From: Ditylenchus dipsaci
Taxonomy: Eukaryota; Nematoda; Chromadorea; Rhabditida; Anguinidae
Reading direction: 5' to 3'
NCBI GenBank assembly: GCA_004194705.1
Contig: SADC01001291.1
Span: 620,001 to 684,000 of the forward strand
Length of the DNA: 64,000 nt
Of this stretch, positions 10,866 through 20,900 are shown one piece after another. The notes beneath the pieces are model-generated. The model saw only the letters and a program-made list of their open reading frames with translations. It was not told where the DNA came from and searched no databases. The translations under genes were made by a program, and so were the position numbers. The stretch's first letter is position 1; the number at the start of each line of letters is the position of its first letter.

Positions 10866-11433
10866 TTATACATGACGCAATACTAAACAAGAGGTCTGTT
10901 TCCATAATACACAGACAGACCACACTGATGTAATACTAGTTTTCTTCTCGTCAATGACATCCGGAGAGGATGAGACCACAACAGGAGCAACGACCACATC
11001 CGATGAACCAGAAACTGCTTTCCCAAACGGACTGATGTTGACATCACTAGGATTGGCGGTAGCACCATCATTGGCAACTGCTTGATCTTCATCGCTAGAA
11101 AAAAGATACACAACCATATACTGAATGTGAAGAATACTTACACGGGAAGGTACTGGTACCAAACAATCACGCCAACAACGATGAGGAGGGCAATACTGAA
11201 AGCAATAGGGAAATTAACACATATACATTGAACTCATGACAAATAAGAGCCCACACGAGGTTTCCGATCACCCAGACCAACGTGAGAATAGGACTATTAT
11301 AGAAAGCAGTTGTTTCAGTAGAATTTGTCGAATTGTTGCCGCCAGCTGAGCACATCATTGAGCCGAAAGTGAAGAGTAGAGTCACACGACAGAGAAGTTT
11401 GGCCAGACCATTAAGCATCTTACCCATATTCAT
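10866..11433 (-). CDS. Small membrane or secreted protein of unknown function (3 exons, about 160 aa)
   Basis: Read leftwards: exon 1 11234-11433, exon 2 11142-11195, exon 3 10866-11094. Exons 2 and 3 are joined by a clear 47-nt intron (GT|GTAAGT to TTTCTAG). The exon 1 donor (GA|GTTCAAT) is weaker but gives a closed frame. The product starts with a likely signal peptide (LLCRVTLLFTFGSMMCSAGG), has N-glycosylation sequons (NNSTNST), a long hydrophobic stretch (ILTLVWVIGNLVWALI, then IALLIVVGVIVWYQYL), then a polar Asp/Ser/Val-rich tail with VVVAPVVVSSSPD. This suggests a type I or two-pass membrane protein. I do not recognise a family. A TATATAAAAG lies about 12 nt upstream of the ATG. Confidence 0.6.
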
Positions 11434-11460
11434 TCCCTTTTATATACCAAGCAAGCACAA
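11434..11460 (-). promoter_or_regulatory. TATA-like element next to the start codon
   Basis: GGTATATAAAAGGG ends a few bases before the ATG at 11433. If used as a TATA box, transcription would begin inside the coding exon, so it may be chance or mean that a downstream ATG (MNMGKM has two) is used. Confidence 0.25.
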
Positions 11461-11754
11461 CTTACGATACTCTAAATTAAAAAATGGCTAAAAATTAAAT
11501 TTAAAATACTGATATCCAGTGTGTTGCTGAGCTCACTCCGAGTAAGAGGTTGATTTAAAGGGGCATACCAGTACACGTTAATTTAAGGGGCATACCAGCT
11601 CGTTACATTGCAAATTAAGGCGGCGACTAGCAATTTTTCAAAAATCGTCTTTGTTTTCACTCGTTTCAACTCAAATCTGATATTTATGACCTTATTCTAC
11701 TTTTAAAAAGTAGGTAGAAAACACCGATAATTACTCCTTTTGCGATTTATTGCG
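11461..11754. other. Intergenic, AGGGGCATACCAG pieces
   Basis: TTAAAGGGGCATACCAGTACACG (11554) and TTAAGGGGCATACCAGCTCG (11583) are two end-like pieces of the TTAA-flanked family; 44097 has another. No gene. Confidence 0.4.
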
Positions 11755-12230
11755 GCTAAATTTCGGTACACCCCCACCACTCAATTTCGGTATACCCCCA
11801 CCACTTTGTTAATAATTGGATGTTTCAGGCTATCTTTCTCGATGACGCTTACTCGAGAGTAGTAGTAGTAGACTAGTAGTAGTAGTAGGGAGTCGCAGGT
11901 CGTGGGTGCATAGTATACCTGGCTAAATTTCGGTATACCTCCACTACTCAATTTCGGTATACCCCCACCACTCAATTTCGGTATACCCCACCACTCAATT
12001 TCGGTATACCCCACCACTCAATTTCGGTATACCCCCACCACTCAATTTCGGTATACCCCACCACTCAATTTTGGTATACCACAGCACTCTAATTTACTAA
12101 TTCTATACAAAACTGTACAATTTGGAACAACTTGAAACATCCAATTATTAACAGAGTGGTGAGGATATACCGAAATTGACTGGTGGGGGTATACCGAAAT
12201 TCAGTGTGGGGGTATACCGAAATTGTACCT
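11755..12230. repeat. Foldback built of 24-bp tandem repeats (AATTTCGGTATACCCCC)
   Basis: Left side 11757-12085 has eight or more direct copies of AATTTCGGTATACCCC(C)ACCACTC. Right side 12160-12230 has three inverted copies (GGGGGTATACCGAAATT). An inner inverted pair AATAATTGGATGTTTCA (11811, 12130) lies between. It ends about 250-370 bp upstream of the kinase gene. Confidence 0.7.
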
Positions 12231-12484
12231 TTATTGCTAAGTTGTGTCTTTCGAGTTGTGTCTTTAGTTACGGCCTTTTTCCGTCATGGCCAACTTTACG
12301 ATGAGTTATCACTCGAGTCGTCACGTGGGAAAACTACCAAAAAATGTCAATCTGAGATATCTCGTTTTACCGAGGGAAAATTTCGGATCGAGACAAGGAT
12401 GTTCGAACTTTTCAAAATCTCGATTCCCCATTTTCGGCTTTTGTGGGACTTTGTATTGTTTTTTGGAGTCGTGACTCACGACTG

Positions 12485-12572
12485 GTGAGTTTACACTGTG
12501 CAACTTGTTGTTGTGTAACTCACACAACATCGGCAGCAAAATTAACACTGATTTTAAAATCGTCCTTTTTAG
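12485..12572 (+). promoter_or_regulatory. Upstream intron or outron acceptor of the kinase gene
   Basis: ACTG|GTGAGTTTAC at 12485 could be the donor of a 5' non-coding exon and CCTTTTTAG ends at 12572, 26 nt before the first ATG. Either a cis intron or an outron for spliced-leader addition would fit. The open frame upstream (12183-12488) does not resemble any kinase N-terminus. Confidence 0.45.
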
Positions 12573-12598
12573 AACCGTTAGCAAATCTAAATTTATAT

Positions 12599-14828
12599 AT
12601 GATGGTTGAAAGACACTCCGCATATCACGGATACATGACGCAATTGGAAATTGAGTAAGTTTTCAATCTAGCTACCTTGTTATTGAACTGAGAAATATAT
12701 GCTGCTTGCAGAGAGGTGCTCAAGTCGGTCGGTGATTGGTTGGTGTGTCGGATGCAAAATGCTGCAAATATTCTCCTCTGTGTTCTATGCTCGCAAAATC
12801 CACTACCGAAGATTGTCAAACTCAGGCTCTTGCAATCAGAAGCTGAATTGATTTGCATGACCGGACCCGAAGAGCCAATATTTCAAACAGCTAAGAAAAA
12901 GCGTGCCGAAAAAGTTAAGGAATTAATCAAGCCAAAGACTATTCTTCAGCATACGACAGAAAATAAGCAGTCTGAAGTGTACTCGTTTGCCTCTTTTCAG
13001 CATCTTATCAAGCAATTTCGTGTAGGTGCTTCAACAGTTAACCATTTTTTTATTTTTTGTTGTTGCAGGAAGTGGGTCTGCCTGATGGAATTAAATTGGT
13101 GCGCTCTGTTGTCAGACCTACTTGGTTGATTCCTCAGGGATGTCTGATGTACTCGCAAGACGACTGTCTGGGTGTGGGTAATTTCAGTCACATCTTCAAA
13201 GGACGATTGAACATGTCTCATGCAAACAATTTGAGGGTTGCTGTAAAAGTAAGTTTTTGAAAACAATTCTGTTGTTGCGAATTCCTCGTTCATATTATAG
13301 GTAATAGAAGACTGTGGCGAGGAGCCTGAGCGAACCAAGAATCGTCGAAGATTAGTACGCGAAGCAATGTGCGTTAGAGCATTGAAGAATAAACGCATAG
13401 TTCGTGTGAGCATTACCTTTGATGTAGTGTCTTTCCAACGACTGTATTTTTAGTGTTTTGGTGTCTGCTCGGATCAGCCTTTCACGTCAATTGTCTTAGA
13501 ACTATGTCCTGGCGGATCTCTCGATGAACACCTCAAGCGTCGCGCAGCAGCCATTAGCCTGGAAGAACGGTTGTATTATTTGCTTGCTATTTCGAAAGGT
13601 ATGTCTTTGTGTGCCGTTTTGAACTCATTATGGAGTCTAGGAATGAAACATGTTCACAAACTTGGATATCTTCATCGCGATCTTGCTACGCGCAATTGCC
13701 TTATTTCCTCATATGGACAAATCAAACTATCTGATTTTGGTCTTTCATGCACAGTTAAAGAATTAGAGAACAATGATGCCAGTGCCGTGATTCTTAATTT
13801 CCCGATCCGGTGAGTCTTTTTGACGCTTCATTATTTTCGAAAGCACTATTTGCTTTGAGGTGGATGCCGCCTGAAACTCTTTCGCGATCGCCCAAGTTCT
13901 CTACCAAATGTGATGTATGGTCGTTCGGAGTTCTTATGTACGAAGTGTTTATGAATGGAGCTGAGCCATGGCCAGGAAAAACACCAAAAGAAATCAAGAA
14001 GTTCATTTGCCAAGGTCCAATGCTGGAATTGCCTACAAATATGCCTCTTCAACTACGTGTACTTTCTTCTCTGTGCTGGTATGTGTGATACTCTTTTCTA
14101 TTAAGAGTGTTCTTAAAAGAAAAAAGAAAGGAGCCATTGTTTGGAACACGCAGATTCCTTCACCGTGTTTATGAAAATAACTCGTTTGGAGGTCATCCAT
14201 ATACCAACCTTTGAACCGTAGGGATCTAAGCTAAAATCATTTTCACATGATACTTTTAAAGGTGTGCACAAATACTGGACCACCCTATATAATCCCCTTT
14301 GACTAACCAAAAATCGCCGTAGGCCTGGATTAACTTTCGCGCTTTCTGACGCCACTGTACCCTCACTAGGGTTTTCCTTTTTTACCTTCATAATTGTCAT
14401 AATTTCTATCATAGATAATAAGATTTCGAAAGAATGTCTATGTGATAAAAACTTGCTCCCAATATGTTGCTTTCCTCTGATAGTCGATATTGTAATCTTC
14501 AGGAAAATCAATTCAAAAGAGCGTCCTGAATTTGATGTCATCATTCAAAGACTTAACTATCAACCATCTTCTTCTCCTGATTCGATGCCAGTCGATAGGC
14601 CGAAATTTACAATCTTTGAGTTGCCGTGCGTTAATTACAGAGATCCGTTAACACGGGTATTAGTGATTTCTTTATATCCAATTATTCGAATGGCTCACTT
14701 TGACTTCATAATTTTTTCAGGCCGCCAACGAATCTCGTCTAGAATCTATCATTCGAATTAGTGCAGGACGCAGAAGAAGAAAAAAGAAACGGAGAATGCA
14801 GCTAATAAATAGGAGTGATAATGTGTAA
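12599..14828 (+). CDS. SH2-domain non-receptor tyrosine kinase, Fer-like nematode type (9 exons, 481 aa)
   Basis: Exons 12599-12654, 12712-13021, 13069-13248, 13301-13405, 13454-13598, 13641-13809, 13860-14078, 14503-14656 and 14721-14828 join without a frame break. An SH2 domain starts at once (AYHGYM, residues about 8-130, ending FASFQHLIKQF), then the kinase: P-loop LGVGNFSHIFKG, VAVK lysine, REAM helix C glutamate, HRDLATRN catalytic loop, DFGLS, RWMPPE, CDVWSFGVLMYEVF and W...RPEF. Such short SH2-kinases form a large nematode family, many sperm-expressed (established knowledge). The C-terminus is basic (GRRRRKKKRR). The start is the first of two ATGs after a 3' splice site at 12572, which could be a trans-splice acceptor or an intron end. 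An AATAAA sits at 14840. Odd points: the SH2 FLVR motif reads WLVC and the activation loop has no tyrosine. Confidence 0.92.
14079..14502 (+). other. Long intron 7 of the kinase gene
   Basis: At 424 nt this is much longer than the other introns of the gene (42-57 nt, one of 64). It has a clean donor (TG|GTATGTG) and acceptor (ATCTTCAG). No inverted repeat or coding match is seen in it. Confidence 0.7.
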
Positions 14829-14839
14829 AATCTTACTGT

Positions 14840-14845
14840 AATAAA
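14840..14845 (+). terminator. Poly(A) signal of the tyrosine kinase gene
   Basis: AATAAA 12 nt after the TAA stop at 14826-14828, within an AT-rich 3' end. Such short 3' UTRs are usual in nematodes. Confidence 0.7.
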
Positions 14846-14905
14846 TGTGTCAACTGTCAGTAAATAAGGATATTGATGAAACCATGTGCTTTCTGCAGTA
14901 CCTGT

Positions 14906-15340
14906 TACAGTCAAACCTCGATATAGTGGCCCCCACCTCAAGTTCGTTCCCACCTAGGGTCCGACACTTTTTTTAACCCCATTTTTGAAATAATTTATCG
15001 ATTCTGTTTTGACAGTCTGGTCGCAAATATCGTAAGGATTCCGATTTGGCCGATCGTTTTTTAAAAACTAAATAGTTTTTGCATTTAAAAAGCAAAACCT
15101 CGATATAGTGGCCCCCCTTAAAAAAATTAGAGGGCCACTATATCGAGGTTTTGCTTTTTAAATGCAAAAACTATTTAGTTTTTAAAAAACGATCGGCAAA
15201 ATCGGAATCCTTACGATATTTGCGACCAGACTGTCAAAACAGAATCGATAAATTATTTCAAAAATGGGGTTAAAAAAAGTGTCGGATTCTAGGTGGGAAC
15301 GAACTTGAAGTGGGGGCCACTATATCGAGGTTTGACTGTA
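14906..15340. mobile_element. Pogo/Tigger-like MITE with long inverted repeats
   Basis: The ends TACAGTCAAACCTCGATATA and its complement are near-identical, TA-flanked. Each arm is about 200 bp, so the unit is a foldback. The CAGTCAAACCTCGATATA terminus is typical of pogo-like Tc1/mariner relatives. It sits between the 3' ends of the two convergent genes. Confidence 0.8.
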
Positions 15341-15894
15341 TGATCTTGGACGAGCAGGTTGCAATGTTGTTATGTAACAACGGCCTCCAAGCGCGCGAGC
15401 GTTTTTTTTCAAATAGGGTTCTGTTGCGGTGTTTTTATCTAATAAAGGATCATTACTGTTCGAAATATTTTCGTAGAGTCAGATGTAGTCCAACTCGACT
15501 GTAATTCGTTCATAGTTACTAATTTTTGACTAATTTTGTGTGTTTGGAGCCCAAGGGAGGGCAAGAATTCCCTACCCTCCTTGTTCGGTGAAACCGAATT
15601 ATCAACATGCCCAAAGAACAGTCTGATATGGCGAGTCGGTTACGACTGCCAACTTTTGGTGTTTTAATAGGTCTACTTTATTTAACATCATTATAAAGTA
15701 TCATATATTATAACAATCTGCATTATATTTACAGAAAGGCACAAATTATTTGCAATGAACTTATGAGAGTTTAAAAAACAAATTTTGGTACTATAAGCGC
15801 TTAAGATTCACCGGATAAATAACAAGAACAATAATAACTAACAAAAAAAAGTAGCTAGTATTTACCAACTAATCAGTAAAGACAAAAACGAGGT
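15341..15894. other. Intergenic, nothing recognised
   Basis: AT-rich sequence between the pogo-like MITE and the next inverted repeat; no coding, RNA or repeat signal is seen. Confidence 0.4.
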
Positions 15895-15919
15895 ATGGTT
15901 GAGCGACCATCGATTACCG

Positions 15920-16245
15920 ACCCTAATAAAAATTCAAATTATTTATCAAAAATTGTCATTTTTGAATGAAAAACTTTTCGGAAAGTCGTCCTATTATCTT
16001 AAATCTTGTCCTGAATCATAATTCGTTGAGATCAGATCAAAATAAATTTTATGAACTGAGATATCTACGAAAGTAAATACGTGGTGCAAAGTTTCGGACT
16101 TATCTACTCAGAAACGCTATATCTTGGCTCATAAAATTTATTTTGATCTGATATTCACGGATTCGGATTCAGGACGAGATTTTGGAATTAGGGAGACTTT
16201 CCGAAAAAATTTTTACAAAAAATGACAATTTCTGATTTAAAAAAT
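15920..16245. repeat. Inverted-repeat element
   Basis: Arms AAATTGTCATTTTTGAATG ... GATCAGATCAAAATAAATTT (15950-16055) and the complement (16130-16240). Related arms flank the hairpin-core repeat at 42540-42670 and 43665-43850. Confidence 0.6.
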
Positions 16246-16689
16246 TGAGAGAAAATTCATTCAGAGTTGATTATTGATATTTCACCGTTTGGTTGAGATC
16301 TAATTGCTACCCAAAATGTCGATTTCCCGACGCGAAAAATTTCGGTCGCGGTTCGAGCCGAATCTTGGTTCACTTCAGCACAAACAAGATTCTTAACACA
16401 TGCATGAACACATACGCTGCAACGCTGAGGAAATTCAATAGGGAGGAGGAATTGCAAAATAAATCAATGTATCACTTTGTTTAAATTTTTTTGTATGTAG
16501 TCTGTATGTCACACATCAAATTTTTTTAGGACCCTTCTTCTTCTCGGTTTCTCACCGTTTTTTTCCTTTGATCGATCCGTTCCGGAAATTTTGTTTTCGC
16601 ACGAAATTTCGGGGGAAATCTTGGCGGTCGCACCTTTATGTCTCTACCAATTTGTTGTTCAAGAAAAATTTCTAGGTAAACTATTTTAG

Positions 16690-16915
16690 ACGCTACTCGT
16701 TTATACCCCTCCCAAAAAAGCTACTCGGTTTTACCCCTCCCAATAATTTTTAGGGGTACCTAAAACCATACTTTTTAATAAAAAAAAAGCTGGTATTAGT
16801 AATGGTTTGGCCCTGAGCCTAAGCCCAAAGCTTAAGCCAAAGTCTACGGGCTAAGCCTAATTCCTATGCCTAAAACCGAGTAGCTGTTTTTGGGAGGGTA
16901 AAGCCGAGTAGCGCC
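16690..16915. repeat. Inverted repeat with TACCCCTCCCAAAAA ends
   Basis: CTACTCGGTTTTACCCCTCCC (two copies, 16692-16742) and its complement TTTGGGAGGGTAAAGCCGAGT (16873-16910). It lies between the inverted repeat above and the unc-13 stop codon. Confidence 0.55.
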
Positions 16916-17044
16916 CTATTTTAGCCTAAGAGAGGAAGTATCTTATAGAAACATAATTTGTCTTGCTGTAATATCCTAACTGTAAAATGGTTGATTGCTG
17001 AGCACTGTTTAAGTGAAGAATGCCCGAGATGTCGTTCGTCTTGT

Positions 17045-17946
17045 TTACCTATTGCCTATTTGTTGGCTACTAGCCGAAGTAGGCAGTCCCATGGTTTCTG
17101 TTTCATATCTGCACTCAGACTTGAGACGCACAAACTCCCTAGCAATTTCATCGGTCTGGCGTTGACTAAGTATGCGAAGTAGTATCAGACCGGTCTCGTC
17201 GATGTGCAACCTCCTGCCCAACTGCACCCAACAAGCACATGATCCTGAAATTTTAAGAATTAAAGGTGAAAACTATATTATATCTGAAAATTACCTTGTT
17301 CAGCGACTTGTGCCAATTGTAGCACCCCAACTCCCAGGATGCGGTCTTCTCTGGCGAAACAGTAGTCTTTGACTTGGAACATCAGTTCGTAGTGTTCTGG
17401 CTCACCCTCGTTGCCAATAAAACTAAAACAGCAACAGAGTTAGAGATAAGCAATATTACAACTGACAAGTGAACTTACAAGTGAAATGTCTCATTGAACT
17501 TGGGTGTCCAGGTGTTGTTCTTCGACTTGGTGGCCATCTTCCTTTTCTTGTCTGCCAGATGAGGACCTACTAGATGCACTTCTACAAAGGGTTTGAAAGT
17601 ACCCGAACCAGAGATTTGCCACCTCAAGTCATTGGCAGCCAGCACTAAATTAGTATATAATAATTTTTCTAACTTTTCATTGCATCTCGTTAAAGTTTAG
17701 CACACGTAAGCACAGTTAATTGTACACAGTCAACCTTTCTAATTTAATATTATTGATAATTCGGCCACCTTGAGTCAATCCCCAAAGGTGCCGAATTATC
17801 GAAGGTGGACTATATGGTGAAAACCACAAGTCTGTTATTTATCCTGCTTACCTTTGACTGTAATCTTTTGCTCCCCAGTTCCTGGATGATTAAAGAGATC
17901 CACCTGTACACTGATTTCACCACAGGCTGGTCTTGCGAGGGAAGAT
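17045..17946 (-). CDS. unc-13: unc-13 exons encoding the C-terminal C2C domain
   Basis: Four exons: 17852-17946, 17479-17644, 17295-17422 and 17045-17244, the last ending in TAA. The translation runs through [18 protein letters not shown], then [44 protein letters not shown] and [20 protein letters not shown], all hallmark Munc13 C2C segments. This C2 domain binds membrane and is needed for vesicle priming; as usual for C2C, a full set of calcium-binding aspartates is not obvious. Introns here are 51-207 nt. The junction between 18000 and 17946 is out of phase by one base if the simplest splice sites are used; either a G is missing near 18000 or an acceptor 18 nt upstream of 17946 is used. 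Confidence 0.93.
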
Positions 17947-20900
17947 CTAAACAGAACAAAATTATCTATGTTTTGAGAATGAATAAATCTAACACTAACC
18001 CTGTTGTTTTTGAGTAGAAATAAAAGTTTTTATCAGCTGCTCGGTGGTTTGGGTGTACAACGACAAGGCATACTTTAGTGACTGCAACTCCGGGACTTCT
18101 CGAAGAATGATTTCTTGAGTCCTTGACCACCTGCGTGAAAACACTCTTTTATAGCGTCCAGAGCTGTGTCAAGCACTGCACACTGCTTGGGTGACAGGGA
18201 CCGTTCACATTCCCGGGCGACCTCCTGAAATCACAACCCAGTTAACACATTGGTGAGTTCACCCTGACCAACCATCATTTCCTTGACTGAGCTCATTCCC
18301 TTTACATCTTTTAGGTGCGAGGACATCAGTTTGGTCACATCTCCAATTTTAGCGTTTGGCAATTGTTTGAGCAGCTGATGTGAATGGATTGGATAGATTG
18401 TATTTATCAGGGCAAAATTCAACTTACGGCTTTGTCAGAGAGGGGAGGTAGCACCACAAACTTTTCCATTATCGTAATCGTTATTTTCCAGAGTTCCTAC
18501 AAACAAGATTGGTTGGCAAATAAGAATTTGGTAAATAATCGCAGAAAAGTTACCTTGAGAATATATTTTAGCACAGTCTTTTCGCACTGCTGAGCATACC
18601 TCTGGAGTGAGCCTTCCAGCAAATCCATGAGTGGCTCCAATACTATGTCCACTTCCTGAAAATACAATTAATTAAATGGTTGAACTGGTCAATTTGAAAA
18701 AGCTGAAACTAACCGCTGACATCTGACTCTTCTGCAGTTGAGGGCCCTTGATTTTGCATAGCAAAATTCCAAGTTTGTTGATCTGCTCTTGGATGTTAGC
18801 CTCCAGACTGACAACAAACTGGGCGGATAGTTTGTCCAATACTGCATTTAGCTTCTTCTGCAAGTTGTTTAGCACCTTATTTGAGTCACCGTCCAGTTCG
18901 CCACCACCCATGTTCTCATAGATTTTCTCTAGTTGCACCCTGATAATTAAACAGTCAATTTATGATTTCTTGAATTTTGATAAAGTTCCACCTCAACTGT
19001 TGCACATTGTTCAAAAGGATACAGGCTAGCTTTTCACTGGTGGCAAACTTGCTGAAGTCCTTTTGCACCATGTCTGCATAAGCCAATAGCACCTTGTTGA
19101 GTGTGGTGGAAAACCTGCGCATCATGTCAACGTAGACTTCCGGATTGGGACAGTCCATCTGAAAATATTATAAGACTAGTTAAACAATTCTTTTCCGAAA
19201 GACTGAAATCCTCACTTGTTTTAGCACCTTCAAAGCCTCATTGAGTTGTGTAAACACATCAACTACAGAATTGCTGAACTTGGTGTGTTCAGAAGTCTGA
19301 GGGAAGTTGTCTGCCTTGTCTCTATTGTATGCATTTCTGAGGATGTCCATCGAGTGTTCATCGTTCTCATTCAGCCAATCCATCACGAATGGCACAAACC
19401 ACCTTCAAATAAAAATCAGAAATATAATTTAGCGTGTTTTTGAGAATAAGTGTTTAATTCCCAGCGGCCCCAAATATTGAAAAATTTGCAAAGGTAGCTC
19501 CTCCCCAAGAAAATAAAGGAAAATAGCCAAGGTACCTGGGAGATCTGAAGTTATAAAAACAATAGTAGGAAGTCGCAGATAAGAAAATTTACTAGTCAAT
19601 ATTTCATGAAATTTCAAAAAAATTCGAATTTTTTTGGCCACCGTGCATATTTTTCCCTTTCTCACCATGTCTCAATTTAAAAAAAAACAGAAGTCATAAA
19701 TTTTGTGCCTTTCTAATTTAAAGGGGCTCCCACCTTCGCGAGAGTAGAAAAAGTGGCTTCGGTGGCGCAGTGGATAAGCGTTTTTAGCCCCAAATGGTGT
19801 GCAGGTTCAATCCCACGTGGTGGCACCAGTGTTTTCAAAAATCAAGGTCAAGTTCAAGGTCAAGGTGTAAAATCAAGGTCAAGGTCAAGATCAAGGTCAA
19901 GGTCAAGAAAACTTGACCTTGACCTTGATCTTGACCTTGACCTTGATTTTACACCTTGACCTTGACCTTGACTTTGACTTTGACCTTGACCTTGACTTTG
20001 ACTTTGACTTTACATTGACTTCACATTGACTTTTATTTGTGATCTTAAAATCATTTCTGTGCAATCTATTTAATATTTTTAGATGTCAGCTCCATCGCCA
20101 AGCCAGCAAAAAGTACAGAAAAGGCGCAGCCGGGATGCTATTTGGGACAATTTCACTGAAATCGATGTAATGGGAGAAGCCAAAATGAAGTGTCACGAAT
20201 GCAATCAGGTAATTTTTCATGCATCCTTGTACTTTCGTATGATTTTTGCTTTTTTTCGACTTTTGCCAAGCACACGACTTCGATGAAGAGCCATTGGCAA
20301 TACAAGCACAAGGACAAACAGCAGCCGGCCAAGAGGATTAGAGCATCCGAGCCAAAAGAGTCTACAGAATCAAACGACAAGTAGGTCTACTTTTGCGTGA
20401 GGCATGAATAATTTATTTTTCTGAAGGCACAAGAAGATCCGAAGCACTTTCTCAGCCGTTCTCTCAATTCCGTCTGTGTCGATCAATCTGTTCCTTCATC
20501 CACTTATGCGTAACTTTTGAAAGCAATGAACTCATCTGTCGAAGTAATGCCTTGAATAATTTGATGCCGTTTTTTAAATAACAGTTTTCAGTTTCCGAGT
20601 AGCTTTGCCACAATGAAGAGTCTTCTAGCTAACAAATTTGAGAATCTTCAAGACACGATCAAAGTATTTCTGAGCAAGCTGCTACACCGCTTTTCGTTGA
20701 CGTGTGATATTTGGTCAGACAGTGGGTTAAAGAATGCGTACTTAGGTATCTTTTCGAAATTGTATGTCTCAGCAGTTCTGACAATTAAGGTGTCACACTT
20801 CATTTCGTCGACGCCGAAGCAAATCTGCGTCGTGTATTTCTTGGCTTGCGACAGCTGAATGGTTCTCACACAAGTTCTCTTATCCGCCGGGAAACAGAAA

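Noticed and set aside
12183..12488. Open frame upstream of the kinase as its N-terminus
   Set aside because: It starts inside the tandem-repeat foldback and does not resemble Fer-type N-termini; the SH2 exon has its own ATG.
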